This document shows, piece by piece, positions 34,366 through 44,420 of a stretch of 64,000 nt of DNA. Position numbers and translations under genes: made by a program. Each line of letters starts with the position of its first letter. Position 1 is the first letter of the stretch. Under the pieces are notes generated by a model, which did not search any database, had not been told where the DNA came from, and saw only the letters and a list, made by a program, of their open reading frames with translations. Source of the DNA: Icerya purchasi (lineage: Eukaryota; Arthropoda; Insecta; Hemiptera; Monophlebidae); the NCBI GenBank assembly GCA_039619475.1, contig CM077115.1, positions 300,577,756-300,641,755 on the forward strand, given 5' to 3'.

Positions 34366-35711
34366 ATGAATAAAAAACAAACAGTTTGCAATGTAGAACC
34401 AAAATCAATGGCCAATTCGCCGCAGGAATCACATAAACGCAAGATCGTTAGCCTTCAAATTGGTAAACCGTATATGATCAGAGCGAATATTGACATGCTA
34501 GATGGTCTCGTCAACGGCGCAATCGGCACTTTACGCTACATCGAACGCAACATCGAAACAAGTGCCATAAAACGATTCTGGCTGTCTTTCGACCATTCAA
34601 AAATCGGCCGTTTACTGCGCTCAAAAGCCCAGGGACACGTACTTGCAAATCCGAACATCGATCATTCGTGGATATCGATAACTCAACGTACTTGCATCGT
34701 GCAAACAAACAGTAAAATCGTTACTTGTAAAAGTCCCCCTTGTTGAAGCCTGTGCAATTACTATACACAAATCACAAGGCGCTACACTCGATCATTTACA
34801 AGTACGGTAAGTGTCCTGGACAGCAGCTCGTTTGTGTAGCCCTTTCTCGCGTCTCTTTACTGGACTATTCCTAACACGATGGTGTGATCACACATTTTAT
34901 CACCATCGCGGAGAGCTGAATCGATATCCTTAAAGGGAAGAGTTTACTCGTCTCGAACGGCTTTATTTACAAACGGTAGGTGATCAGTGCCGGAATTTTC
35001 TGAATCGTTCTACGCAGACGGATTCCACGTCGTTCTCGTTGTGTACATTCAACACTCAATCGCTAAACGCACACTTGCTCGATTTAACTAATCCGCGATG
35101 TAAATTTCATGCCTTGTCTGAAACGTGGATTGAAAACGATTGTTCTATTGAAATACTAGGATTTCGCACTCAATTTAAAAGGAATGCGATTCGTTCTGGT
35201 GGTGTCGCCATTTGCAAAAATATAACTGTTTCCGAATAAATTGCAGTCTAACAATATCAAAAACGATTTGCGCAAGTTTGATCAAAATAATATGAGCGTG
35301 GATCAACTCGCGACATGTCATGACGGTGTAGGCGACTTTTGCTCGGTCGAGACAACAATCAATGCTAAAAAAACTATACTCGCATCAGTTTATATCTCAC
35401 CGAATAGATCGTTTGAGAAAATTCAGCAATTCATCGTCTTAAATCTTATAGAGTACAGTCCTAAATTAAAGCTACCTGAGAAACATAATTATCACGATAT
35501 ACCGATGCTCGTTAGTGGAGATTTTAATTTGGATTTAAGAGGACCGCGCAGACCGGAATTTATTGGATTTATGCACACCGAGTTAGGATTACAACTAAAC
35601 AACGATCTCGCCATATCTACTTCACGAAGCAAAAAAATAATTGATTCTATAATCGATCATCTCGAAACACGTGAATGTATAGCATACTGCAGCAGCCATC
35701 GTCCATTATAA
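34366..35711 (+). pseudogene. Helentron-type (Helitron2) relic: PIF1-like helicase C-terminus joined to an AP-endonuclease domain
   Basis: The frame at 34366-34746 encodes the end of a superfamily 1 PIF1-like helicase: GKPYMIRANIDMLDGLVNGA and IGTLRYIERN. After a frameshift near 34740 come ACAITIHKSQGATLDHLQ and, near 34815, QQLVCVALSRVS; these are the last helicase motifs. A linker (FYHHRGELNR) leads at 35037 to an endonuclease/exonuclease/phosphatase domain: FNTQSLNAHLLDL, SETWIEND, then GDFCSVE, SVYISPNRSF, LVSGDFNLDL and a terminal SSHRPL. The usual SDH is SSH, so one catalytic Asp is lost, and stops or shifts occur near 34745, 34875 and 35239. Fusion of helicase and such an endonuclease is the hallmark of Helentrons. 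The Rep domain and both element ends are not visible. Confidence 0.72.
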
Positions 35712-35927
35712 TCTATAACTTGCAATTCTGTTAATTCGAATGTTGTAAATGATGATAGATAATACAAAATAAAAATAAAATTTAAAAATTATTTCGAGAT
35801 TTATTCTTTTTTACTTACAAAAACAATTCTACACGCTAGCTATTTCCTTTTTGAATATATTAAATCTCAAAGACATATATATGTACTGATACTTGTGCGA
35901 GTAACGTGGAAATTTGAAGGTTTTTTT

Positions 35928-36395
35928 TAAATGGGTTCGTCAACATGGACATTGGCCCAAGAACAGCGGAACAGAGAGAAAAGAGAGACTCAGATGCTTA
36001 CACGATCAGAGATAGCCGACAGAAAGGAATCAAGAGCTAGAATAACCGAAGGAGAAGGAAGGGAGAGAATGAATGAAGCACAGTATGGAGCGTGAATACC
36101 GGTTTGTAAGAGGAAGGAATAAAAAGAAGCTTGTTCTGTTGATAATTACGAACAACCGAAAACATTATATGATCGGAATCATAAATAAATTGATCGCTGC
36201 GGGGAGGGTGCAATGGACAATAAGGAGAAGGCACGAAAGAATAACGGAACAACGGGGAAGGGAGCAAACTATGCCCAAATCGCAGAGAGATTGGAACGGC
36301 GCATAGAAGGAAAGTTAATAAACCATGGAAAGCGTGAAAGGGAAGGTTGGATAGACAACGAAAACGGAGTTTGGAGAATAAAGCTAGCTGTAATT
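35928..36395 (-). mobile_element. I-like LINE 3' fragment, minus strand
   Basis: On the minus strand, 36390-36300 reads SIQPSLSRFPWFINFPSMRR. After a frame change, 36267-36160 reads LPSPLFRYSFVPSPYCPLHP, then IYDSDHIMF, corresponding to the C-terminal Cys/His motif with its first Cys replaced by Tyr. The 3' end has gtccatgttgacgaaccc and an A tail (T-run 35923-35930). Only the last third of the family protein is present. It lies just downstream of the Helentron relic, on the opposite strand. Confidence 0.78.
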
Positions 36396-38160
36396 TTTCT
36401 TTTTTCCGTTTCTTTTTCGTTCAAATTTGTAAAATGAAGAATTAAATCCGACACAAATCTCGTTTGGCCAAATTTTCAAGAGACCGAAAATTATACATTT
36501 CCGAATTCTCAAAAATTTATCGTTGAACTCTCCCGCGTCGCAATGACTGTCCGTCTCTTTCGCTAAGCGACACTTGTAGTTCGTGGCATGGCCTTCACGG
36601 TGAACAAGTTGTTTCTGTCATTCGGATGTCCTACATATCAGCAACCTTGTTTCGGAAAGCAGGTGAAAAAAACCAATTCGGCGGAACAGAACCAACTTTA
36701 ATTTGCAGCCTCTAAAGTTGGACTATCCCAATCCGTTTCATTTATTCATAACTCGAACTCCGCGGATATTGTTAATCAGTAACGACAGGCTGTGTAGCTT
36801 TTCGCTATTAAAGATACTGTCGCATGCGATTCGGTTAAATTGTTCGGCGCTTCGCTATAAACAGAGCATTGACTGTCACGACAAGCACGTATATGCTCAT
36901 TATTATCTTCCGCATTCGATTGATTTACAAAAGCTGCATGTGTTCATGTGTTCATGTGTGTGTGTGTGTGTTGCATGTGTGCAGCAAATTGTGTCCGCGG
37001 ACGAAGAATTAGTAGTTTTCTCTTCGCAGTTCGAAGCCGTCAGCTTAAAGGCACAATTGAGCAGCGAGCGAAGAAGCAATCCTTTCGCCGTTGTCGTTAA
37101 TCAGCAACCGATAGAGTCTTTAGGCTGCAAAAGCTCCATTATCATTATTATTATTAGTACGATTACGATTTCTATTCAGCCACCGGCGGCTCCGCTGTTT
37201 TAACGAAGAAATTCCCCGGCAGTAATCGCTGCAAAAGCTCAGAGCGCTTGCGCAACTTTCAACCGCCCAGCTGAAATGCTTAAGCAGATAGCTGGAACGA
37301 GCGCTAGCTTTTAGTACCGAAAAGCACAGTGTGGTTGGCATACGCCTTTTTCTGATGGCAGACGAGTTCCATTTTCGCTGTTCGTTCGGATTGTTCTTAT
37401 TATTGTATAGACGTCGACAGTGATTTCTTGTTGTTTTATTTACTTCTATTATTATTTTATTGTTATTTTTATTTATTTATTTTTTTTTTTTTTTTTTAAG
37501 AAGTTTGAACGAGAATAAGCTATCGCGAACTTCCGTTGTCACTGAAAACCGAATACATACATATATACATACATACATGTGTATATACATATACGCGTTC
37601 GTATCTCCGCAGACACGAGGTAAATGAAATTATTACTATTGTTTTTAGCATAATTAACTAGTGTAGCTCATAGTTCGGGTCAATTTAACAAGGTTTCGGA
37701 AATTGTCGTGTCTCCATTAGGTAATTATGATCCTAACGTGTACCGTACACTAAAGTGCCGAGTTAATGTCGAGTGTTAATTTATGTACATGAAAATAGGG
37801 TTGTTCGATTTTTGTGTCTATTTTAGTGCTATTCGACTTGCTGTTCCAATTAGGATTTAACCATCCTTTTTTTCAAAAACATCCCACCCCCTTGAAATGC
37901 AAACATCGTTTATCTGTTCCATTTTTGAAAACCGATTTATCCACGTAATAGAACGTTTTAGAAACCATCCTAACGTCGAGATTGAAATAACAATATATTA
38001 TTTTATTAGTTTCCGTTTCCTCAGAGTACACGAGAGCAAAAATGCAAAACCTTTGTTACTTATTTTGTAAGAAAAATATTAGAGTTTGGAAATTTGTCGT
38101 GTAATTTCATATTTTCGCGCCTATTAATTATTTCGAATGTTCAATAATATCGCTTTGTCG

Positions 38161-38194
<34 letters not shown>

Positions 38195-38590
38195 GAGATT
38201 TCAGGATGTCGTGTAAAGTGGAATTTTCCTTCTCCTGTTTTTTCTTCCGATAATTACGATCGTACCGTATTATGTTACCAAACTAATTACAAGACCGGTT
38301 AGCCGAGCCCCAAAAAAAAAAGAAAAAGTTTTTCCACAATAGATTCCTAAACCTCGTGTATATATAATTAGTGAACGAATTTAATAATTTGCCATTTTTT
38401 TCATAATATGGTTTAACAAAAAAGTAATAATGGCGGTCGTGCATTCTGTCCTATAAAACTCCAAAGTGCATCTTGAACATTCGCCTAGCGGGTTATTACT
38501 TTAATACATTTTTTTAGAAGTGTTAGCCGAATTTGTTCTCAAAATGAAAGAACAATTTTTCAATAATTTATCAGACCTGCTGTATAAATT

Positions 38591-38621
<31 letters not shown>

Positions 38622-38930
38622 ATCGAGCACTGATGTAATTGAAGTACATGAAATTATTACGGATTATCACGCAAATGCGTATTCAGTGGACATGCATTTT
38701 ACATATTTCAGCATATTGAGAATGGGATTTTTTTTTTTTTTTTTTTTTTTAAGAAAGCAGTATTATTACATTTTTTAAAAAATGAATTTTTTTTTTAGTT
38801 GTTAGCCATTTTTCACGTAAACTCAGCGACGAAAAAGTATATTTTAAAATAAAGCGGAGAAACAAATACACTGCAGAAAGCCTTTTGATTAAAAAAAAAA
38901 CAACAAAAAACAACTAAAAATCTACTGAAT
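36396..38930. other. Non-coding stretch with microsatellites
   Basis: A TG repeat lies at 36953-36972, an ATT run at 37138-37157, a mixed CATA/TACA tract at 37553-37595, and T-runs at 37480-37497, 38170-38194, 38607-38620 and 38728-38750. The ORF at 36703-37203 is built partly from these repeats and shows no family. No host gene seen. Confidence 0.5.
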
Positions 38931-38935
38931 AAAAC

Positions 38936-39010
38936 CCCGCTACTGTGGCACAGTTGGTTAGGCAGTGGTGTGCTGTTTGATTTGATATTCCGCTGCGTCA
39001 TAGTGGCACT
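38936..39010 (+). repeat. tRNA-derived SINE-like fragment
   Basis: tggcacagttgg at 38946-38957 fits the RNA polymerase III A box (TRGCNNARYNGG) at every position. About 20 bases further, tttgatattccgctgcg (38981-38997) resembles a B box with its flank (ttcgatacccgctgcg) with one inserted base. The spacing is tight and the clover-leaf is imperfect, so a worn SINE head is more likely than a working tRNA. Confidence 0.45.
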
Positions 39011-41247
39011 TTAAAAAATTTACTTTCGCTGGGTTAATGTCAATAGTCCACACGCCTAAAAGAGAGAAAGAAAAAGAAACGACTTTGTTTGGCAGGTTTT
39101 TCTAAAGAAATAAAATTAAAGAAATTTCAATATTACCCAGAAGTATCTCTCTTGCGTAAAGAAGTTTTTCTCGTTTTCGGGATTTTTATTTTTATTCAAA
39201 ATTCGGAAAATATAGTAGTAAAATTATAATAATATAAACAAACAATCAGAAATAATCGGTTGGATTTTTATTTTTGTTACTTTCGTGTTAAATAGATTTT
39301 TTCGATGCTCCCGAATTCTCAATTTTTTAATTATTTCCGGTTATTTAATTATATCATTATAAATGAGAGTAAAAAACACAAGAAATATGCAATATACATG
39401 ATTCACGAAATGAAATTATTGTATGTCGGAACATTGTTAAGGTTTTTTTTAAAAAAAAAGGCAAGTAAGGATTTTTCTAAAAGAAGTTTAGAAAAAAAAA
39501 AAAAAAAATCGGCGGTCAAGGGGACTTGCCTCCATCACGAAGCCCAAAGGACGAAGTTTTTATATATGCCACATACACACACACACTCATACATTCGAGG
39601 GATTTGCCTGCTGCTCGCTTCGCTCGAGAAGCGCTCCGCACCGATCGTTTTGTTCCTTGGCTATTGTTTATACAATGGGAAAAAATCATTAATTTTAATG
39701 CTACCATAATTGCAAGAATAATCTTATATTTATAATGAAATAATAAAAAAAAAAATTGCTTCGTATAATGCATTTTAAACTTAGCGGGAAATAAATTAAA
39801 ATTGAGAATTTAACGGCACGTCCAGAAAAAATGTATTAATAAATAATCAAAAAATAAAAATCTAACCTGTCACGTTATATAGAACTAAAATTGTTTTACC
39901 AAAAAATTTCAAAACTTTCTTGCATCAAATATATTCGTCCGAGGAAAAAATTGTTGTACGGCTGCTTTTAATACTCGCAAAATGTAAAATTTTGAATATG
40001 TGAACATGCTTAGCTCTCGGTAAACTTTATACTGCGAAATTGAACGATTTTTATCACCAGATCGCAAGAAAAAATAGCGACTAAATGAATAATTATATAA
40101 AATTCTCAATTTACCTTCTCTATTAATTACAGACTGTCAAATGTATTACATCGACGCTTTGAGTTTTTTCCACTGATAGTATGAAAAGAAGTTACGGCCT
40201 ATCTCTATCGAAGAGCAATCGCTAGGATTACGAATGTTTTAAATTTATTTTTACGCATATCTGCAGTTAAATTGTTATACGAATTATAAGGAGGAAACAC
40301 ACAGCGTATATTTCTAATTTTTTTTATAATTTTGTAAGTTCTTATAAATCGGTAAATAGTAGAAAATTACTTTTTTCGTTGTCTCCGTCTTTAATTCTAT
40401 ATAACTTGTACAAAAATTTTGCTTAAGAACGCGTACATCGCAAGTGTTTTTGGTGTATATTAATAAAAATCTCAGTAATGGGACGACAATCCTGCAAAGA
40501 AGTATATTTTGAAATTTAATTTGACGTTAAAAGAGCTTTACAATTGAAGTAAAATATTCCGCAAGAGTTACAGAACGTTTGGTTGTCGACATACCAGATG
40601 GTTTTTTTTTTTAAGGGTGATGGGAGGGGGTCGCGATAATTCGCCCATCGAAAATGTAAGGATCGGATTTTATACAAATTTAATTGAAACCATTCAAATT
40701 TATGTAAATTTATTTAAGGGATGCAAGTGAAACATTTTTCTAAACAAAAAGCAATTGGTATTAACGTTTATTCCGGTTTTTTTTTTGGTCGTTATTACGA
40801 CATCTCACGTTGAAGGATTCCTGAGAACGGTGTTATCATTTATATCATTTATAAACGACGTTGCTAATTTTTACAGAGTGGAGATTGCGTATACAGTCAT
40901 TTAACGTTCATGCTTTTCTAAAAAAAAAAAAAAGGTTAAAACTTCCTTAAAGAGAAGAAAAATAAAATAATGAAAATAAATTCAATACTGACGATATTAG
41001 AAAGAGGTAAAAATTGATCAGATTTGAATATTTCTACGCACGTATAAATAAATCTAGACGTAGTTATTATTTTCTTAGGCGTGCTAGTTTATAACAAAAA
41101 TTCGGTCAGTCAATATATATTTTATAAAGTTCATGTTACCTAATGCTGTTTCGGTTCGGGAATACATTAATGAAATATTTTTAATTTCAACTTTGACTTG
41201 GTACTAAGCGCTTTATGTCAATTTTTTCTTTCTATTTTTTTTTCGTC

Positions 41248-41250
<3 letters not shown>
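39011..41250. other. Non-coding stretch, no gene seen
   Basis: AT-rich with A-runs at 39448-39460 and 39491-39508. One copy of a dispersed repeat is at 39509-39570 (separate entry). No coding similarity; ORFs here cross homopolymers. Confidence 0.45.
39509..39570 (+). repeat. Unnamed dispersed repeat, copy 1
   Basis: Contains cggcggtcaaggggacttgcc, spaced words aagcccaaagg, and acgaagtttttatatat, then a CA-rich tail. The same order of words occurs at 41888-41945 and, on the other strand, at 53305-53370. An A-run precedes it directly. Function and class unknown. Confidence 0.65.

Positions 41251-41279
<29 letters not shown>
41251..41279. repeat. TA microsatellite
   Basis: About fourteen AT/TA units ending 5 bases before the foldback repeat at 41284. 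Confidence 0.95.
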
Positions 41280-41283
<4 letters not shown>

Positions 41284-41850
41284 TGTATAAAACGATCAAA
41301 ATTTACAACGTAATTCTTACTGACATCAACACACACAAAAAATAACATAACCACAAAAATCCTATTCTAACATTTAACTTCCGTTATATAAAATTAAGAT
41401 ATTTTTTCGTTACATTTATTGTTATATATTTCGTTGCATAAAATTGTGACATTTTTTAAATAACAATAACAAAAATCCTACAAAATATAACAAACGTTAC
41501 ATAAAATTGGGACATTTTTCTGGGACATTTTTTTGGGACATTTAGCGTTACATAAAATTGGGACATTTTTTCGAATGAGGGGTAGTCTAAGAATTACGTT
41601 TTAATTAATATATATATATATATTAATTACAACGTAATTCTTAGGCTACCCCCCATTCGAAAAAATGTCCCAATTTTATGTAACGCAAAATGTCCCAATT
41701 TGATGTAATGAAATATGTAACGAAAAATATAACGAAAAAATGTCTTAATTTTATATAATGAAAGTTAAATGTTAGAACTGGATTTTTGTAGTTACGTTAT
41801 TTTTCTTTTTGTGTTGATGCCAGTAAGAATTATTTTGATCATTTTATACA
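41284..41850. mobile_element. 567-bp foldback element with long inverted arms and an internal repeated motif
   Basis: The left arm 41284-41614 and right arm 41616-41850 are reverse complements over nearly their whole length; the left arm has about 95 extra bases. Outer ends share tgtataaaa and gatcaaaat; the hairpin tip is an AT alternation flanked by taattaa. Inside the arms the motif acataaaattgggacattt recurs, at about 41496, 41545 and, as its reverse complement, near 41666, with a variant at 41436 and extra tgggacattttt units at 41522-41540. There is no ORF. It could extrude as a large hairpin. A foldback-type non-autonomous element is the simplest reading. Confidence 0.8.
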
Positions 41851-41887
41851 TAGTATAGAAGAGAAAGAGACAGAAATGAAAGCAAGA

Positions 41888-41945
41888 AGGGTCAAGGAGA
41901 ACAGCCCCTTGCGAGGCCAAAATGGCCGAGTTTATATATATATAT
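41888..41945 (+). repeat. Unnamed dispersed repeat, copy 2
   Basis: Words gggtcaaggagaacagcccc, gaggccaaaatggccgagtt and a following TA run correspond in order to the copies at 39509 and 53305. It starts 38 bases after the foldback element. Confidence 0.6.
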
Positions 41946-42559
41946 TGCAATCAAAAGTATCATGATTATTTACAATACCGTTGAGGAGTTTTCGTCCAAA
42001 CGCGATGAAATGTGCTAGTAGACTAATAATATTGTGGGAAGTTTTTCGACGATAGCAGAATTTTTAAAATTGGTTGTTTTTGGAGTTTTAGCGAGTTATG
42101 CAAAAACTTACACGTGTATAAGCTCTTTTATTTAATACAGTATACGTAAAAATGGAGTTGTTTAATATTACTGTTCGCGGTTGATTTATACCGTACAACA
42201 GCCTTTGTAGTTACGCGGCAGTCGAAAATATTACTAAAAGAAAGGGCACAATACCTTTTCCCAGAAAATTATTCTTTCCGAATTATTTATATGAAACTCT
42301 TTAATAAAAAAAAAACAAAAAAAAACCAAAAAAAACAGTATGTTTCGTTTATAAGAAAATTTTCAGTTCCAATATCAATTTTGTTAAAAAAAAAGAAAGA
42401 AAAAAAAAAAAGGTAAAAGTAAAACTAAAATAATACAAAACCGCGGGGGAAAAATAGGTTTTGAGCTAATAAGCGCATCTTTTTCGGTATTAAAATTTCT
42501 AATTTGCGCCGAACACTGCCCTCCCCATTTAAACTTTAAAAATTAGTAATCTTGCGTGT

Positions 42560-42680
42560 GTACACCTGCGTTGCTTATATAATAATTACTTAGTATACAA
42601 CCTATATCTGTACATCTAAAATGTACGAATAGGTTGCTCACCAACCGAATGGTTGAGGATATAATGAATAAGAACCGTAG
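42560..42680 (+). repeat. LINE 3'-end-like sequence
   Basis: The part 42580-42650 resembles 18150-18210 (shared tgtaca-tct-aaatgtacgaat words and an upstream aattac-ta motif). It ends in gaggatataatgaata. This looks like the 3' terminus of one LINE family, here without coding sequence. Confidence 0.4.
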
Positions 42681-44044
42681 TAGAAGTTAATTTCGATAAT
42701 ACCAATGAGTCGGAAATTGGATTTTGTTAATTTTTTTACTTCGAAGATGATTAATAGAGTTGACAGCGTAAGAATAAGATGGGATTTAAAAAAATCTACA
42801 CCACATGTTGCGATCCTCTATTAGGTGGAGGGACAATTGCGTCGCGCTATTTTATTAAAAAATGAAGTTGTTTTATGAATAAAAAACCATTTTCCTGCAT
42901 TCTTTAATGGTATTCGTATATATATATTTTAAACAAAATACCACTGTTTAATCAACACTAGGTTACAGTAGCCGGCTAGAGAGGAAAGTAATTTCAGTGA
43001 AATGGCGGACCAAATTAGGAAGAAAACTTCATTGTTCAGTTTCTTCTTTTTTTTTTTTTTTTTTAATAATAGAAATTAATACAGATTTTTTTTAATATGA
43101 GAATTTTATCAGGCATATTTTAAAATATTTCTGAAATTTTAATAGGGAGACCGATGAATATTAAGACATCACTCCATTTATTATTGTCAAGAAATACTTG
43201 TCCCGAACGTTTATTATTATTATTATTACTATTACCGTTCCGTGTATCGCAATTATGACCGGAGGAATGATAGTAAGTTAATTCGATTTAGCGAGGATAG
43301 TTTTCAATATCAGGTTTAAAAATTTTGGAAAGAGATACTGATTAGCTAGACTGTGTAGGACTGCAATTTGGGAAATTAGGAAGAATTACGGTTGATTGGG
43401 TTATTCGAATATTGCATACACATTGCACATATGGTGAATCGGATTTGGAAATGAGAAAGTTGACGGGAAGTTTAACGAAGCTATCATTTTAATTTTCCCA
43501 CTTTAGGAATGATGTCGAATTTCGCTACCTTTTTAAACTGTTCTGACAAATTCATTAGAGCCCATGCCGGAATTGTTTAATTTTAAATCCGAACGCGATA
43601 GAAACGTAATATTGCGGAATTTTACCGGTATCGTGGCGAAGAGCTCCTATGTATAGTATCTCACGGGTTTGTACACGACGATAATAATATTGGTGTTTTT
43701 CGGTTATTTACAGAATCTGGGGGAGGCGGCAATTACGGTTATTTTATGTTCTTACACGATGATACCAACCTTTCTTACTGTTCCAGAGATACATATATTA
43801 TGGGGACAGTTTTTCTTTGTTTTTGGGAGAATTTAGTTATTTTTCCAAAACAGAAGGTGAAGTAGGTACTTTAAATATTACGGACGAAGAGGAAAAGGAA
43901 CATGAGAAAACTTATTTAATGTTGACCATTATGAAATACATGTTTCAGCAATGAAAAATTAACTCGATATAGTCGATTCACTTGTATAGTCAGTACAGTT
44001 GAGATAGTCGATATATAGCCGATGTAGTTGAGATAGCGAGAATC
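42681..44044. other. Non-coding stretch, no gene seen
   Basis: Includes a T-run at 43047-43064, an ATT run at 43211-43228 and a loosely repetitive tract at 43965-44040 built from words like gttgagatag and gtcgatata. Confidence 0.45.
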
Positions 44045-44420
44045 GATTAAAAGCAGCTGAAATTTGGTTCCCAAGACGTCTACTAAAAATACCACGGATT
44101 GATAAGCGGTATCAAACGAAGAAGTCGTCCAGAGAGCTGGTGTGGAAAGAGAGCTCTGGGATACCATCAAGAATAGAAAAACGGCATATTTTGGTCATAT
44201 CATCCGAGGAGAAAAGTATCGGCCAGCACAAGTCATATTAGACGGCAGAACGCAGGGCAAGCGACCAAGGGGGAGAAGAAAATGTGGACGGATTGACAAT
44301 GTAAAGGAATGGACGGGACTTTGTAGTTTCGGAGAGCCGGTTGAGGCGGCAAGAAGCAGAACATTTGATATAATTGAGATGGTGCAGATAGACGAGAGCC
44401 TGCAAATATTATTTATCTTC
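44045..44420 (+). mobile_element. RTE-like LINE remnant, C-terminal end
   Basis: Around 44059-44090 the sequence reads IWFPRRLLKIPRID, then in the ORF from 44142 TIKNRKTAYFGHIIRGEKY, GRTQGKRPRGRRK and NVKEWTG. This is the same C-terminal block seen at 3575-3790 and 7600-8090. It lacks RT motifs and any clear simple-repeat tail. The middle is shifted once (near 44130). Confidence 0.8.

Noticed and set aside
36703..37203. 166-codon ORF on the plus strand
   Set aside because: Composition driven by TG and ATT microsatellites (CVCVCVA, SIIIIII), no domain, and no codon pattern of a real exon.
39305..39709. 134-codon ORF with His-Thr repeats
   Set aside because: Passes through two A-runs and a CA microsatellite.
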